Source: an uncultured Cytophagales bacterium
GTDB taxonomy: Bacteria; Bacteroidota; Bacteroidia; Cytophagales; Bernardetiaceae
NCBI GenBank assembly: GCA_937136415.1
Contig: CAKZOK010000174.1
Coordinates: forward strand, 1 to 64,000
Direction of reading: 5' to 3'
Length of the DNA stretch: 64,000 bases
Of this stretch, positions 19,888-28,773 are shown in pieces. Numbering within the stretch: position 1 is the stretch's first letter; each line of letters begins with the position of its first letter. The position numbers and the translations under genes were made by a program. The notes under the pieces are model-generated. The model ran no database searches and was not told the origin of the DNA. It saw only the letters and a list, made by a program, of their open reading frames with translations.

Positions 19888-20580
19888 ATGAAAAAACTAA
19901 CATTCCTTGCTCTATTCTTAATCTTTGCAGGTTTTTCTGGAAAAGCTCTTGCTCAATCTCCTGTTCGTTTGGGGCTTAAATTCAATCCTATTATTTCGTC
20001 AGTACGAGTAACACACGAAGACAAAAAATCTATTGATGGACTTGATAAAAGTTCAAAATTAGGCTTTTCAGGAGGTTTGATGATGGATTTTGACTTTTCC
20101 GAACGTGCTGCTTTTCATACAGGACTTTTGATTGTATCGAAAGGATATGATTACTCTTACCCTACTACTCTGACAAGTACCGACAGTATTCCTATAACAA
20201 CTACTGAAAATATAAGTATCGATGCAAATATTACGACGGTAGAAATTCCACTAGCTCTCAAGATGCGTTCTGGAGATATTGCAGATGGACTAAGACTGCG
20301 TGGTATTTTTGGAGGGCAATTAGGATTAAATGTTTCTTCCAAAACAACTACAGAGCTTATAGGGATTTCTAACGAAAGTCGTAAAACTGGAGATTTTTAT
20401 CAACCTTTGAGTATTGATTTTTTGGTTGGTGCAGGTGTAGAATATGATATTGACAATGTAGGAACTTTAGATTTTGGGCTGAGTTATCATAATGGACTTA
20501 CTCGTTTTAATAAAAATAAAAGTAGCGATAGTCGTGCTTTATTAAATTACTTTTCTTTTGATATTGGTTTCTTTTTCTAA
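19888..20580 (+). CDS. Outer-membrane beta-barrel protein (PorT-like fold)
   Basis: 230 residues. A clear signal peptide (residues 1-22, ending ALAQ) is followed by alternating amphipathic strands and a terminal aromatic residue (FDIGFFF), the usual outer-membrane barrel ending. The opening 'LGLKFNPIISSVRV' resembles the PorT/OMP_b-brl family common in Bacteroidetes. The ligand or substrate is unknown. A strong terminator follows at 20613. Confidence 0.8.
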   Translation: MKKLTFLALFLIFAGFSGKALAQSPVRLGLKFNPIISSVRVTHEDKKSIDGLDKSSKLGFSGGLMMDFDFSERAAFHTGLLIVSKGYDYSYPTTLTSTDSIPITTTENISIDANITTVEIPLALKMRSGDIADGLRLRGIFGGQLGLNVSSKTTTELIGISNESRKTGDFYQPLSIDFLVGAGVEYDIDNVGTLDFGLSYHNGLTRFNKNKSSDSRALLNYFSFDIGFFF

Positions 20581-20612
20581 TCAAAATTGGCACAGTTTTG
20601 CTAATCTATTTA

Positions 20613-20643
20613 AAGAGAGTTTGAGCAATCAAACTCTCTTTTT
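20613..20643 (+). terminator. Intrinsic terminator after the barrel gene
   Basis: Perfect 12-bp stem AAGAGAGTTTGA/TCAAACTCTCTT with a GCAA tetraloop and a T run. Confidence 0.9.
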
Positions 20644-20746
20644 GCCCAAAAGCTCAAAATTTCTATTTTATTTCCCTATATTTATCTTACTATCTACTCA
20701 AAAACTAAGAAGTAAAAATTAAACAAACGACCACTTTTTCAACTTA

Positions 20747-20766
20747 CTGAATATCAATATATTAAG
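20747..20766 (+). repeat. TGAATATCAA motif, copy 3
   Basis: CTGAATATCAATATATTAAG, 50 bp upstream of the SpoIIE-type phosphatase gene. Confidence 0.4.
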
Positions 20767-20816
20767 CCCATAATTTTTTCTTATTTTGATTACCTCCCTT
20801 TGTCTTTCATAAATTT

Positions 20817-22370
20817 ATGTCTAATCCATTCACATCTTTATTCGAAGTCCCTACTCGCTTAGATTTATCTCTTGAAAAGCATAAAGATTTTGCGATTGTT
20901 TCTACTGCTGGAGTAATTGGTTTTCTTGCCCATTGCAGTTTCTTTGTTCTTTTTTGGATTTTTAGTGTTGATTTTATGACTTATTTTAATATAGCAAGTA
21001 TTCTTACATTTGCTATTATTTATTATATAAACCGTCATTCAGTCGGAAAATATACACTTTTAATCACTATAGCAAGTTTTGAAATCATCATTCATGCCAT
21101 TTTTGCTGTTCTAATTTTGGGTTGGACTTCTAACTTTCATCTATATCTTTTTGTGCCTATGTTGTCCACTTTTTTGGTGGGAAAAGCAAATAGATTATCT
21201 TCATATATCATTAATCTTTCTTCGATTTCTGTTTACATCTTTTTGGCTGTTTATACTAATTTATCACTTCCTTTTGAGAGTATTTCTGAAACTGGAATGT
21301 TTACTTTCGAAATCTTAAATATCACAAATGTATCCTCTATCGTAATTATTGTTACAATTTATTATAGTTATATAGCAGATAAATCTTCACAAGAACTCGT
21401 AAAAATAAATGACGAATTAAAAGAGCAAAGCCGAAAAGTAATGACTTTTAATAATGAACTTGCTCAACAAACAGAAGAACTCCAAATCCAATCCGAGCAA
21501 TTAGAACACTCAAACAAACACACAACAGACAGTATTAGATATGCACTACGTATTCAAGAAGCTGTTTTGCCTACCATTTCTGATTTAAAAGACTTGTTTG
21601 GAAATAAAAATGTAATGACTTTTTATAGCCCAAAAGATATTGTTTCAGGAGATTTTTATTGGGCAAAGGAAAAAAATGGTAGTAAAGTAATTGCAGTAGC
21701 AGACTGTACAGGACACGGTGTTCCGGGGGCAATGCTCACTATGATAGGGGAAAGTTTTTTGAATAATATTATTTTGGAAAAAGGAATTACAGAACCTTCT
21801 ATGATTTTAGATGCCTTACAAGTTTATTTTTCTGCTCTTTTTAAGGGAGGCACTCATAATATACAAGATGGAATGGATATTTCTATTGCAAAAATAGATT
21901 CTAAAAATCAAAAATTACATTTTGCAGGAGCTAGAAACCCAATAACTTATATTCAAAATGGAGAAATGAAAACCATTCAAGGTGATAGAATGAGTATCGG
22001 AAATGCAAAAATAAAGCTCAAATCATTTGATACATTTACAAATCATCAGATAGATATTTCTGTTCCTACCACTTTTTATATGTACACAGATGGCTACCAA
22101 GACCAATTTGGAGGAAAAAAAGATAGAAAATTTTATAGCAAAAATCTAAGAAATTTGTTCTTTAATATTCATCAAAAACCAATGTCAAGGCAAAGAACAC
22201 AACTAAAAATGACATTTGTAAAATGGTGTGATTTTGCCAAACAAACAGATGATGTTACAGTTCTAGGAATAAAAATAGACCCAAATGAAAAACCAAAACC
22301 AAAAAAAGAATTAGCTTCTGAAAGACTGTTTAGAGAAATAATGGAAGAAGAAGAAAAAAAACTGTTTTAA
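20817..22370 (+). CDS. Membrane-anchored PP2C/SpoIIE-type phosphatase
   Basis: 517 residues. The N-terminal 200 residues contain about six membrane helices. A coiled coil (about 205-245, KINDELKEQSRKVMTFNNELAQQ) links them to a PP2C/SpoIIE domain at about 255-490. Metal-binding acidic motifs are GDFYW (about 278), ADCTGHGVPGAM (about 295), YTDGYQDQFGG (about 422) and TDDVTVLG (about 477), so the enzyme looks active. Such proteins dephosphorylate STAS/anti-sigma-antagonist partners in response to a membrane signal. A STAS-like protein is encoded at 39587-40036, but a link is only conjecture. Single gene. Confidence 0.87.
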   Translation: MSNPFTSLFEVPTRLDLSLEKHKDFAIVSTAGVIGFLAHCSFFVLFWIFSVDFMTYFNIASILTFAIIYYINRHSVGKYTLLITIASFEIIIHAIFAVLILGWTSNFHLYLFVPMLSTFLVGKANRLSSYIINLSSISVYIFLAVYTNLSLPFESISETGMFTFEILNITNVSSIVIIVTIYYSYIADKSSQELVKINDELKEQSRKVMTFNNELAQQTEELQIQSEQLEHSNKHTTDSIRYALRIQEAVLPTISDLKDLFGNKNVMTFYSPKDIVSGDFYWAKEKNGSKVIAVADCTGHGVPGAMLTMIGESFLNNIILEKGITEPSMILDALQVYFSALFKGGTHNIQDGMDISIAKIDSKNQKLHFAGARNPITYIQNGEMKTIQGDRMSIGNAKIKLKSFDTFTNHQIDISVPTTFYMYTDGYQDQFGGKKDRKFYSKNLRNLFFNIHQKPMSRQRTQLKMTFVKWCDFAKQTDDVTVLGIKIDPNEKPKPKKELASERLFREIMEEEEKKLF

Positions 22371-22425
22371 GTAGCTACTTAGAAATCAAAATTAAATAAC
22401 ATACTCATTTTTAAAAAATAAGTTG

Positions 22426-22445
22426 TTGATATTCAATACATTAAA
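22426..22445 (+). repeat. TGAATATCAA-like motif, copy 4
   Basis: TTGATATTCAATACATTAAA, a variant lying between convergent genes. Confidence 0.3.
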
Positions 22446-22480
22446 CTTATAGTCGTTCCTCAAAACAGTTTTGATATTTC

Positions 22481-23368
22481 TTACACAATCATTTTTTCAA
22501 TCGGAATAACCAAAATTCCTTCTGCACCAGCTCCTTGAAGTGCATCAATTTTCTCCCAAAAATCATCTTCATTAATTACGGTATGAATCGAAACCCAATT
22601 ATCATCTGCCAAAGGCATAATTGTTGGGCTTTTCAAACCAGGGAGAACAGAAATAACTTGCTCTAACTTCGATTTTGGAGCATTCAGAAGAATATATTTA
22701 TTTTTATTTGAGCGTCTTACCGACTGCATTCTAAACAAAAGTTTTTCAAAATTTTTGCGCTTTTCGCCATTAAAATCTGGATTAGCTACCAAAACAGCCT
22801 CCGATTTCAAAACCGTTTCTACTTCTTTTAATCCATTACTCAAAAGTGTACTTCCCGAACTCACAATATCACAAACTCCTTCTGAAAGACCAATACTAGG
22901 CGCAATCTCTACCGAACCACTAATCATGTGAATATCAGCATTGACATTTTTTTCTTTAAAATAATCTGCCAAAATTTTTGGATAAGACGTAGCAATACGT
23001 TTTCCATCAAAAAAAGAAACATCGTCATAGGTTGTCCCTCTAGGAACTGCCAACGACAAACGGCACTTTGCAAAACCCAACCTATCGACAAGGTCTAATT
23101 TTTTTCCTTTTTCAAGCATTACATTTTCACCAATAATTCCGACATCGGCAACGCCATCTTGCACGTATTCTGGAATATCGTCATCTCTTAAAAATAAAAT
23201 TTCTAATGGAAAATTAGAGGCTTCTGCACGCAAAGCATTTGGGCTAGTCGTGATTTGGATTCCACATTCTTTGAGTAAAGCAAGTGATTTTTCACTCAAA
23301 CGACCCGATTTTTGTATCGCTATTTTCAAACGATTTGAATTTTCTGTATTATTAAATGACATAGACAT
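22481..23368 (-). CDS. hisG: ATP phosphoribosyltransferase (long form)
   Basis: 295-residue first enzyme of histidine synthesis, joining ATP and PRPP. The catalytic domain carries the PRPP-binding SSGSTLLSNGL segment, and the last 80 residues (from about LLNAPKSKLEQV) form the ACT-like regulatory domain that binds histidine in the long HisG class, so it should not need HisZ. It stands alone: no other his gene is in the window. A -7 box with a TTG element lies upstream at 23457-23484. Confidence 0.94.
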   Translation of the reverse strand: MSMSFNNTENSNRLKIAIQKSGRLSEKSLALLKECGIQITTSPNALRAEASNFPLEILFLRDDDIPEYVQDGVADVGIIGENVMLEKGKKLDLVDRLGFAKCRLSLAVPRGTTYDDVSFFDGKRIATSYPKILADYFKEKNVNADIHMISGSVEIAPSIGLSEGVCDIVSSGSTLLSNGLKEVETVLKSEAVLVANPDFNGEKRKNFEKLLFRMQSVRRSNKNKYILLNAPKSKLEQVISVLPGLKSPTIMPLADDNWVSIHTVINEDDFWEKIDALQGAGAEGILVIPIEKMIV

Positions 23369-23456
23369 TTATTTTTATAGTATTCTAATTAATAATTTTG
23401 TTTTAGTAATTTCATTATTAGTTTAAGTGTCAAGGCTTGAACTAAAAGGAAAAAAG

Positions 23457-23484
23457 CAAAATTACAGAAAAATAAAGTATCCAA
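23457..23484 (-). promoter_or_regulatory. hisG promoter
   Basis: On the minus strand TTG (23484-23482), 17 bp, then TAATTTTG (23464-23457). Both elements fit the Bacteroidetes consensus; the leader would be about 80 nt. Confidence 0.5.
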
Positions 23485-23501
23485 TTTTTAAAAAATATTA
23501 A

Positions 23502-23873
23502 TCAATAAGGAATTGCTAATTTAAAACCTGTTTCTTTCTCAAAAACAGCTCGCCAATCTACTCCATATTCTTCATTCATTTTTTTCATTAATTGAGCATT
23601 ATTTTGTTTTGCTTTTTTGGCTTCATCACTCCCCAGTGTGCAGCCTGCAATTCTTTTCATACGAAATCCATATTTTTCTGTAATCGGATTTTCATCATCT
23701 AAATAACCTACTGGTAGTGATTCTCCATAAATTTGAAAAGTAGGTAAGACTTCAATATTTTCTGTTGTGATTGTGTCAGCTTGATTTTTGTCACTTGTTT
23801 GAGTTGTCTTTTTTGAATTATTGCAACTCATGAAAAGTAAAATTGCTAGAGGTAGAATAAATAGATATTTCAT
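23502..23873 (-). CDS. Small hypothetical lipoprotein
   Basis: 123 residues with a lipoprotein signal; the lipobox cysteine is C17 (LLFMSCNNS). The mature part begins with a Thr/Lys/Asp-rich linker (about 20-40) and ends in a compact domain with the phrases RMKRIAGC and YGVDWRAVFEKETG. The family is not recognised. It may be cotranscribed with hisG, but the hisG promoter between them argues for independence. Confidence 0.7.
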   Translation of the reverse strand: MKYLFILPLAILLFMSCNNSKKTTQTSDKNQADTITTENIEVLPTFQIYGESLPVGYLDDENPITEKYGFRMKRIAGCTLGSDEAKKAKQNNAQLMKKMNEEYGVDWRAVFEKETGFKLAIPY

Positions 23874-23916
23874 AGTTTTTGATTAAATTAAAACTTTGTT
23901 GATGGTTTGCATAATA

Positions 23917-23948
23917 TTGTCGGTGTAGCTTTGCTAAAATACCGACAA
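23917..23948 (+). repeat. Interspersed hairpin, copy 3
   Basis: Stem TTGTCGGTGT/ATACCGACAA around AGCTTTGCTAAA, followed by CGGC as in copy 1. A C-G pair replaces the T-A pair of copy 1. Confidence 0.7.
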
Positions 23949-23980
23949 CGGCGAAGTGTTATTTATAAACAGGGTTTTAA

Positions 23981-24104
23981 GTTGCAGAGCAACGTAATAT
24001 TAGTGTTTTTTTAAAATCATCACAAATTATATTGCATTGCTCTGCAATTTTTTGAAAAATACTCTTTTTACTTTCATTCTACAAATATTGTGTTGCTCTG
24101 CAAC
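23981..24104. repeat. Cluster of three 13-nt palindromes
   Basis: GTTGCAGAGCAAC (23981-23993), ATTGCTCTGCAAT (24036-24048) and GTTGCTCTGCAAC (24092-24104). The outer two are exact reverse complements, making a 124-bp inverted repeat; the middle copy changes both ends of the stem together (G-C to A-T). Confidence 0.65.
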
Positions 24105-24132
24105 TAAGAATGATTTTTAAAAAGAAAAAAAC

Positions 24133-24140
24133 TATCTTTG
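24133..24140 (+). promoter_or_regulatory. -7 box of gatB
   Basis: TATCTTTG followed by CATC fits the Bacteroidetes -7 consensus and predicts a leader of about 50 nt before the ATG at 24197. Confidence 0.55.
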
Positions 24141-24196
24141 CATCTTACTTCAATATAAATTTGATATAAAATAATTGAAAATATACGTTCTACAAA

Positions 24197-25699
24197 ATGA
24201 CAGCACAAGAATTACAAACCAAGCTAGACAAATCTTTAGAAAAATATGAAATTGTAATTGGTCTTGAAGTCCATGCTCAACTTCTAACCCAAACAAAAGC
24301 CTATTCTTCTGACCCAAATGAATACGGAAATGCACCAAATACAAATGTAAGTGTAATTACGCTCGCTCACCCTGGTACACTTCCAAAATGCAATAAAAAA
24401 GTATTGGAATATGCTATCAAAATGGGAGTTGCTTGTGATTGTGATATTACCGAATACAACATTTTTGATAGAAAAAATTATTTTTATCCCGATTTGCCAA
24501 AAGGCTATCAGATTACACAAGACAAAACGCCAATTTGTAGAGGTGGTTTTATCAAAATTACGCTCCCAAATGGTGATGAAAAAAGCCTAGAACTTACACG
24601 CATTCACATGGAAGAAGATGCAGGAAAATCGATGCACCTTGCTGCCGAAGTAGATACGCTTGTAGATTTGAATCGTGCTGGTGTTCCTTTGATTGAGATT
24701 GTGTCCGAACCTGTTTTGCGTTCTAGTGAAGAGGCATATTATTATTTGCAAGAAGTTCGTCGTATGCTTCGTTACTTAGAAATTTGTGATGGAAATATGG
24801 AAGAAGGTTCGATGCGTTGTGATGCAAATATTTCTGTAAGATTAAAAGGAGAAAAAACATTTCGTACTCGTGTGGAGGTCAAGAATATGAACTCATTTAG
24901 AAATGTACAAAGAGCCATTGATTTTGAAGTAGTTCGTCAAGTTGAGTTTTATGAAAATCCAGAAACAGAAGGCGAAATTTATGGAGAAACTCGTATGTTT
25001 GATGCAAATACAGGAAATACATACAGTCTGCGTGCAAAAGAAACTCTGAATGATTATCGTTATTTTCCAGAGCCAGATTTGCAACCTTTGATTGTCAGTC
25101 AAGAATATTTACAAACCATAAAAGCTGCACTTCCTGCACTTCCTCGTGAATTGAAGGAGCGTTTTATGAAAACATACCAACTTTCAGAATATGATACCAA
25201 TATTTTGATTGATGATAAAGAAACAGCTTTGTATTTTGATGAATTATGTCAGAAAAATAAAAACTATAAAGCTGCATCAAATTGGATTACTAATATTGTA
25301 AAATCGTATTTGAATGAAAATAAAATCTCTTTTTCCAATTTTTCTTCAAAAATAAATACAGACAAAATGACTCAACTTATTGAATTAGTTGATTCAAATA
25401 AAGTAAGTTTTGCTTTAGCAGCTCAAAAACTTTTTCCTGCTTTGGTAGAAGATTCTACAAAATCAGCAGAAGAAAAAGCAAAAGAATTGGATATGATTCA
25501 AAGTAGTGATGAAGATTCTATTTTACCAATCGTAAAAGAAGTTTTAAATCAATTTCCAGACAAAGTAGCTGCTTATAATGGTGGAAAAGTAGGTTTGTTA
25601 GGAATGTTTATGGGACAGGTTATGAAAAAATCTAAAGGAAAAGCCGACCCAAAAGTAGCAAGTACATTAATTGAACAAGAATTAGAAAAAATGAAATAA
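24197..25699 (+). CDS. gatB: Asp/Glu-tRNA amidotransferase subunit B
   Basis: 500-residue tRNA-binding and kinase subunit of GatCAB, which amidates Glu-tRNA(Gln) and Asp-tRNA(Asn). Family hallmarks are EIVIGLEVHAQL, YFYPDLPKGYQI and EDAGKSMH, followed by the GatB/YqeY helical domain (about 330-497). GatA and GatC are not adjacent. The gene is next to a palindrome cluster and has its own -7 box. Confidence 0.95.
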   Translation: MTAQELQTKLDKSLEKYEIVIGLEVHAQLLTQTKAYSSDPNEYGNAPNTNVSVITLAHPGTLPKCNKKVLEYAIKMGVACDCDITEYNIFDRKNYFYPDLPKGYQITQDKTPICRGGFIKITLPNGDEKSLELTRIHMEEDAGKSMHLAAEVDTLVDLNRAGVPLIEIVSEPVLRSSEEAYYYLQEVRRMLRYLEICDGNMEEGSMRCDANISVRLKGEKTFRTRVEVKNMNSFRNVQRAIDFEVVRQVEFYENPETEGEIYGETRMFDANTGNTYSLRAKETLNDYRYFPEPDLQPLIVSQEYLQTIKAALPALPRELKERFMKTYQLSEYDTNILIDDKETALYFDELCQKNKNYKAASNWITNIVKSYLNENKISFSNFSSKINTDKMTQLIELVDSNKVSFALAAQKLFPALVEDSTKSAEEKAKELDMIQSSDEDSILPIVKEVLNQFPDKVAAYNGGKVGLLGMFMGQVMKKSKGKADPKVASTLIEQELEKMK

Positions 25700-25765
25700 A
25701 AATTATTTTTTATTACAGCTTATCACAGTTATTTTTTCATGTGTGGTTAGTTCCTTAGAACTAAA

Positions 25766-25826
25766 TTTATCACTTCCTCAAAAACATAATATACATACAA
25801 CAAAACACTTTTGAGAAAGTGATAAA
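25766..25826. repeat. 18-bp inverted repeat with 25-nt loop
   Basis: Arms at 25766-25783 and 25809-25826 (TTTATCACTT core) match at 17 of 18 positions. No T run follows, so it is not a typical terminator. Confidence 0.6.
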
Positions 25827-25870
25827 TAGCAACTTATTTAGTTTCTATTCCCAATAATAAAAATAATAAA

Positions 25871-25899
25871 AAATGGTTCAATTCTGAACCATTTTTTTT
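25871..25899 (+). terminator. Intrinsic terminator downstream of gatB
   Basis: Stem AAATGGTTCA/TGAACCATTT with loop ATTC and a T run. Confidence 0.85.
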
Positions 25900-26016
25900 A
25901 TGAAAAATTATAGAATATTTTAAATCAAAACGTTTTGCAGAAAATAGAGTTAAATAAAATATCAACGTAATTTTTACAAACTACATTTTTATTATAGCAA
26001 TTTATTACAAAAAATT

Positions 26017-26928
26017 ATGAAAAAAATATTGATTACAGGAGGTTCTGGGCTTGTTGGAAGCCGTCTTACAGAACTTTTACTCGCAAGTGGCAAATATGAA
26101 GTCATGCATTTTAGTCGTTCGGGAAAAGAAATTGCAGGTGCTACCGTTTATAAATGGGACGTAGAAGCTGGCCAACTGGAAGAAGAAGCTTTACAAAAAG
26201 CTGATTGCATTATTCATTTGGCAGGTACTGGAATTATGGAAAAGGCGTGGATTGATTCTCAAAAAGAAAAAATAATGGAGAGCAGAACACTCTCAACAGC
26301 TCTTTTGGTAGAAAAACTAACTGTACTTGACCATCAAGTCAAAACCTATATTGGAGCTTCTGCCATTGGTTATTATGGAATCGAAGAAAGCAACAAAACA
26401 ACTTCAAAACACGAAAAAGACGCAGCAGGAAGCGATTTTTTGGCGCAAGTATGTGTAGAATGGGAAAAAGCACACGCCGAAGTTCCTTCAACTATTCGTT
26501 CTGCCATTATTCGTGTAGGAATTGTTTTGAGTGATAAAGGTGGCGCACTTATAGAAATGGCAAAACCTGTAAAAGCGTGGGCTGGAGCTGCTTTAGGAGA
26601 TGGAAATCAAGTAATTTCTTGGATTCATATAGATGACCTTTGCCGAATTTTTATAAAAGCTATTGAAGATGATAAAATGAATGAAACCTATAATGCTGTT
26701 GCTCCAAATCCTGTAACAAATGCAGAGCTGACACGCATTATTGCCAACACTTTAGACAAACCTTTATTTTTGCCAAACGTTCCCGAACCTGCAATGTACT
26801 TGCTTTTGGGGCAGCAAGCAGAAGCCGTTTTGAGAAGTATAAAAGCCAGTGAAGACAAAATAGTAAAGGCAGGTTTTGAGTTTGATTTTGTTGATGCTCA
26901 AAAAGCTGTTGAAGATTTTTATAAATAG
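26017..26928 (+). CDS. TIGR01777-family NAD(P)-dependent epimerase
   Basis: 303-residue extended-SDR-like protein. The nucleotide-binding loop GGSGLVG is at residues 8-14, a conserved GASAIGYYG (about 117-125) stands where the catalytic Ser/Tyr region lies, and the C-terminal DUF1731-like part contains LLLGQQAEAVLRS. The family (YfcH/SULA-like) is widespread but its substrate is not known. Single gene ended by a hairpin at 26934. Confidence 0.85.
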   Translation: MKKILITGGSGLVGSRLTELLLASGKYEVMHFSRSGKEIAGATVYKWDVEAGQLEEEALQKADCIIHLAGTGIMEKAWIDSQKEKIMESRTLSTALLVEKLTVLDHQVKTYIGASAIGYYGIEESNKTTSKHEKDAAGSDFLAQVCVEWEKAHAEVPSTIRSAIIRVGIVLSDKGGALIEMAKPVKAWAGAALGDGNQVISWIHIDDLCRIFIKAIEDDKMNETYNAVAPNPVTNAELTRIIANTLDKPLFLPNVPEPAMYLLLGQQAEAVLRSIKASEDKIVKAGFEFDFVDAQKAVEDFYK

Positions 26929-26933
26929 CATTT

Positions 26934-26968
26934 AAACCCTAAGAGTCTTCGAAGACCCTTAGGGTTTT
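26934..26968. terminator. Palindromic terminator
   Basis: 10-bp stem AAACCCTAAG/CTTAGGGTTT enclosing a second stem GTCTTC/GAAGAC, 5 bp after the epimerase stop. Confidence 0.8.
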
Positions 26969-27021
26969 ACATTACTCTCCCAAAATCATTTTTTCTACTT
27001 CTTTTTTGGCTGACTGTAGCC

Positions 27022-27055
27022 TTTGTTGGTCTTTTAGCGTAGCGACACCAACAAA
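27022..27055 (-). repeat. Interspersed hairpin, copy 4 (opposite orientation)
   Basis: The minus strand reads TTTGTTGGTGTC, then GCTACGCTAAAA, then GACCAACAAA; loop and stem match copies 1-3. Confidence 0.7.
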
Positions 27056-27115
27056 TACACACACAAAATCAATTCTTAAACAACTTCTTTAGCAAAAAAA
27101 TTAGAATTTTGATTT

Positions 27116-28666
27116 TCATTTCTTCTTTTGTTCCAACAAAAACAAAGGACGCACACGAGAAGGGTTATAATTGTGATTTGTCATTCGTTTTATCAACAAA
27201 GTATCTTTTTCATTTTGAGCAAATAAAAGCATTTTTTGATAATCATTTTCTTTGAGTAAAAAATAATTTAAGCCCAAACGCTTTATTTTATTTTTATTTT
27301 TCAAATAATACTCAAATTCTTCTTTCCTAATATGAGTAGCCAAACGATATAAGTTTTCCTCTAAAATCTCTTCCTTCAAACGCTGCTCTGGAAGCCATGG
27401 CAAAGCATCAATTTTAGTTTTGAAAGTAAAATACTCAGCAAATGATTTATGTAAAATCAATAACTTTATTTTTAAATTTAATTTTTCGCTTTGTTTTTCA
27501 AAATTATCTGTTACAGCCTTGTAAGTTTGATTATCTGGGTCGTGAAGAATTGGTTTGTAGGATTGAGATGAGAAAATGGAAAGCATAATCAAAAACAAAA
27601 AAAGTAGATTCGAAACCCTAAAACCCTTAAAGACTCTTAGAATTTTAAAATCTAAAACAGGAATCAAAACTACCCACAAAACACCAAAAAGCATAAAAAA
27701 ACGGTAACTCACTCCCTCCAAATCCCACTTAAAGACAGGCAAAAGAAGTAAAGAAAGTGTAATTGCTATTACTTTGTAAAATAGAGTTATTTTATTTTTA
27801 TTTGATTTATACTTTAATGAAATACAACCAACAAACAAACTTACTACCAAAACAAAAAGCGAAATAATCATTTCCATTCTCCAAAAAACAGAAATTCTTT
27901 CACCTCCCAAACTCTCCCAAAACTGATAAGGCACAAAGGAAAATCCACCCAAAGCATCGTGTATTCTTCTCCATTGCGACCAATATTCTGTCAAATCAAT
28001 TCTCAAAAAACTTATAAAAATCAAAACCAAAATCCCTATAAAAACAAGTTTTAATTGATTTATTTTGGCAAGAATAAAAACGCAAATCCAAATGAGGGCA
28101 ACAAAAAAAGTCAGTTTATGTGAAAAATAATTGAGAAGCAAAACAAAAAATAAAAGTAAAAATTGATAAATTAAATTCTGTTTTTTTGATGAAAATTCTT
28201 TAGGAAAAACAATCCAAAATAAAATTAAACTAATACTTCCTAATAGATTTTTAGGATATTGAGAAACAAAATAAGTCAGATGAGGACTACATAAAATCAA
28301 AACTCCTACAAAAAGAGCTATTTTTTGAGTAGAATATTTTTTTATTAAGAAGACTGTCAGAAAAGTAAAAATCCCTACCAAAACAGAAAGTCCTATTTTA
28401 TAAGCAATTATATAATCTTGAAAAATAAAATAAAATAAAGTCAGAAAATAATAAATAATAGAAGCATCGCCAGTGTGTGCCTTGCCTGTTTCGACTAAAG
28501 ATTGCATTTGCACCAAATAAAAATAAGCGTCCCAGCCATTTACAAAATCTGTTTGAAAAAGTGCATAAGCTCTCAAAAATGAGCTTAAAAAACTTATCAA
28601 AAATACAGAAAGCAAAAAATATAGTGTTTTATGTGCTTCATAATTTTTATACAAAATTGATTTCAT
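27116..28666 (-). CDS. Polytopic membrane protein, GT-C glycosyltransferase-like
   Basis: 516 residues with about ten to eleven hydrophobic helices spread over residues 15-360 and a soluble C-terminal part (about 380-516). The first loop contains NGWDAYFYLVQ, resembling the acidic motif after helix 1 in lipid-linked-sugar (GT-C) transferases; the general layout supports this but no family is certain. The C-terminal domain (EEFEYYLKNKNKIKRLGLNYFLL) looks like the soluble domain found in such enzymes. It is divergent from the DUF58 gene with partly interleaved promoters. Confidence 0.65.
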   Translation of the reverse strand: MKSILYKNYEAHKTLYFLLSVFLISFLSSFLRAYALFQTDFVNGWDAYFYLVQMQSLVETGKAHTGDASIIYYFLTLFYFIFQDYIIAYKIGLSVLVGIFTFLTVFLIKKYSTQKIALFVGVLILCSPHLTYFVSQYPKNLLGSISLILFWIVFPKEFSSKKQNLIYQFLLLFFVLLLNYFSHKLTFFVALIWICVFILAKINQLKLVFIGILVLIFISFLRIDLTEYWSQWRRIHDALGGFSFVPYQFWESLGGERISVFWRMEMIISLFVLVVSLFVGCISLKYKSNKNKITLFYKVIAITLSLLLLPVFKWDLEGVSYRFFMLFGVLWVVLIPVLDFKILRVFKGFRVSNLLFLFLIMLSIFSSQSYKPILHDPDNQTYKAVTDNFEKQSEKLNLKIKLLILHKSFAEYFTFKTKIDALPWLPEQRLKEEILEENLYRLATHIRKEEFEYYLKNKNKIKRLGLNYFLLKENDYQKMLLFAQNEKDTLLIKRMTNHNYNPSRVRPLFLLEQKKK

Positions 28667-28733
28667 TGGTGTAAAATTATCCTTTTAAAAAAAATTGAGG
28701 TTTTTTAATAAATCATTTATTCAATAAGTTAGA

Positions 28734-28741
28734 CAAAATTA
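28734..28741 (-). promoter_or_regulatory. -7 box of the GT-C-like gene
   Basis: Minus-strand TAATTTTG, 13 bp from the plus-strand box at 28754, so the divergent promoters overlap. Confidence 0.4.
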
Positions 28742-28753
28742 CAAGCAAGTTTG

Positions 28754-28761
28754 TATTTTTG
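28754..28761 (+). promoter_or_regulatory. -7 box of the DUF58 gene
   Basis: TATTTTTG ends 12 bp before the ATG at 28774, which implies a very short mRNA leader and excludes the TTG at 28759 as the start. Confidence 0.45.
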
Positions 28762-28773
28762 ATAAAAAAAAAT

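Larger units (their letters stand above)
23874..24196. other. Repeat-bearing gap upstream of gatB
   Basis: No ORF. It holds one interspersed hairpin (23917-23948), three 13-nt palindromes built on GTTGC-nnn-GCAAC (23981, 24036, 24092) and the gatB -7 box. Confidence 0.7.
25700..26016. other. 317-bp gap with two inverted repeats
   Basis: No ORF. It contains an 18-bp inverted repeat at 25766-25826 and a strong terminator at 25871-25899; the rest is featureless AT-rich sequence. Confidence 0.6.
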
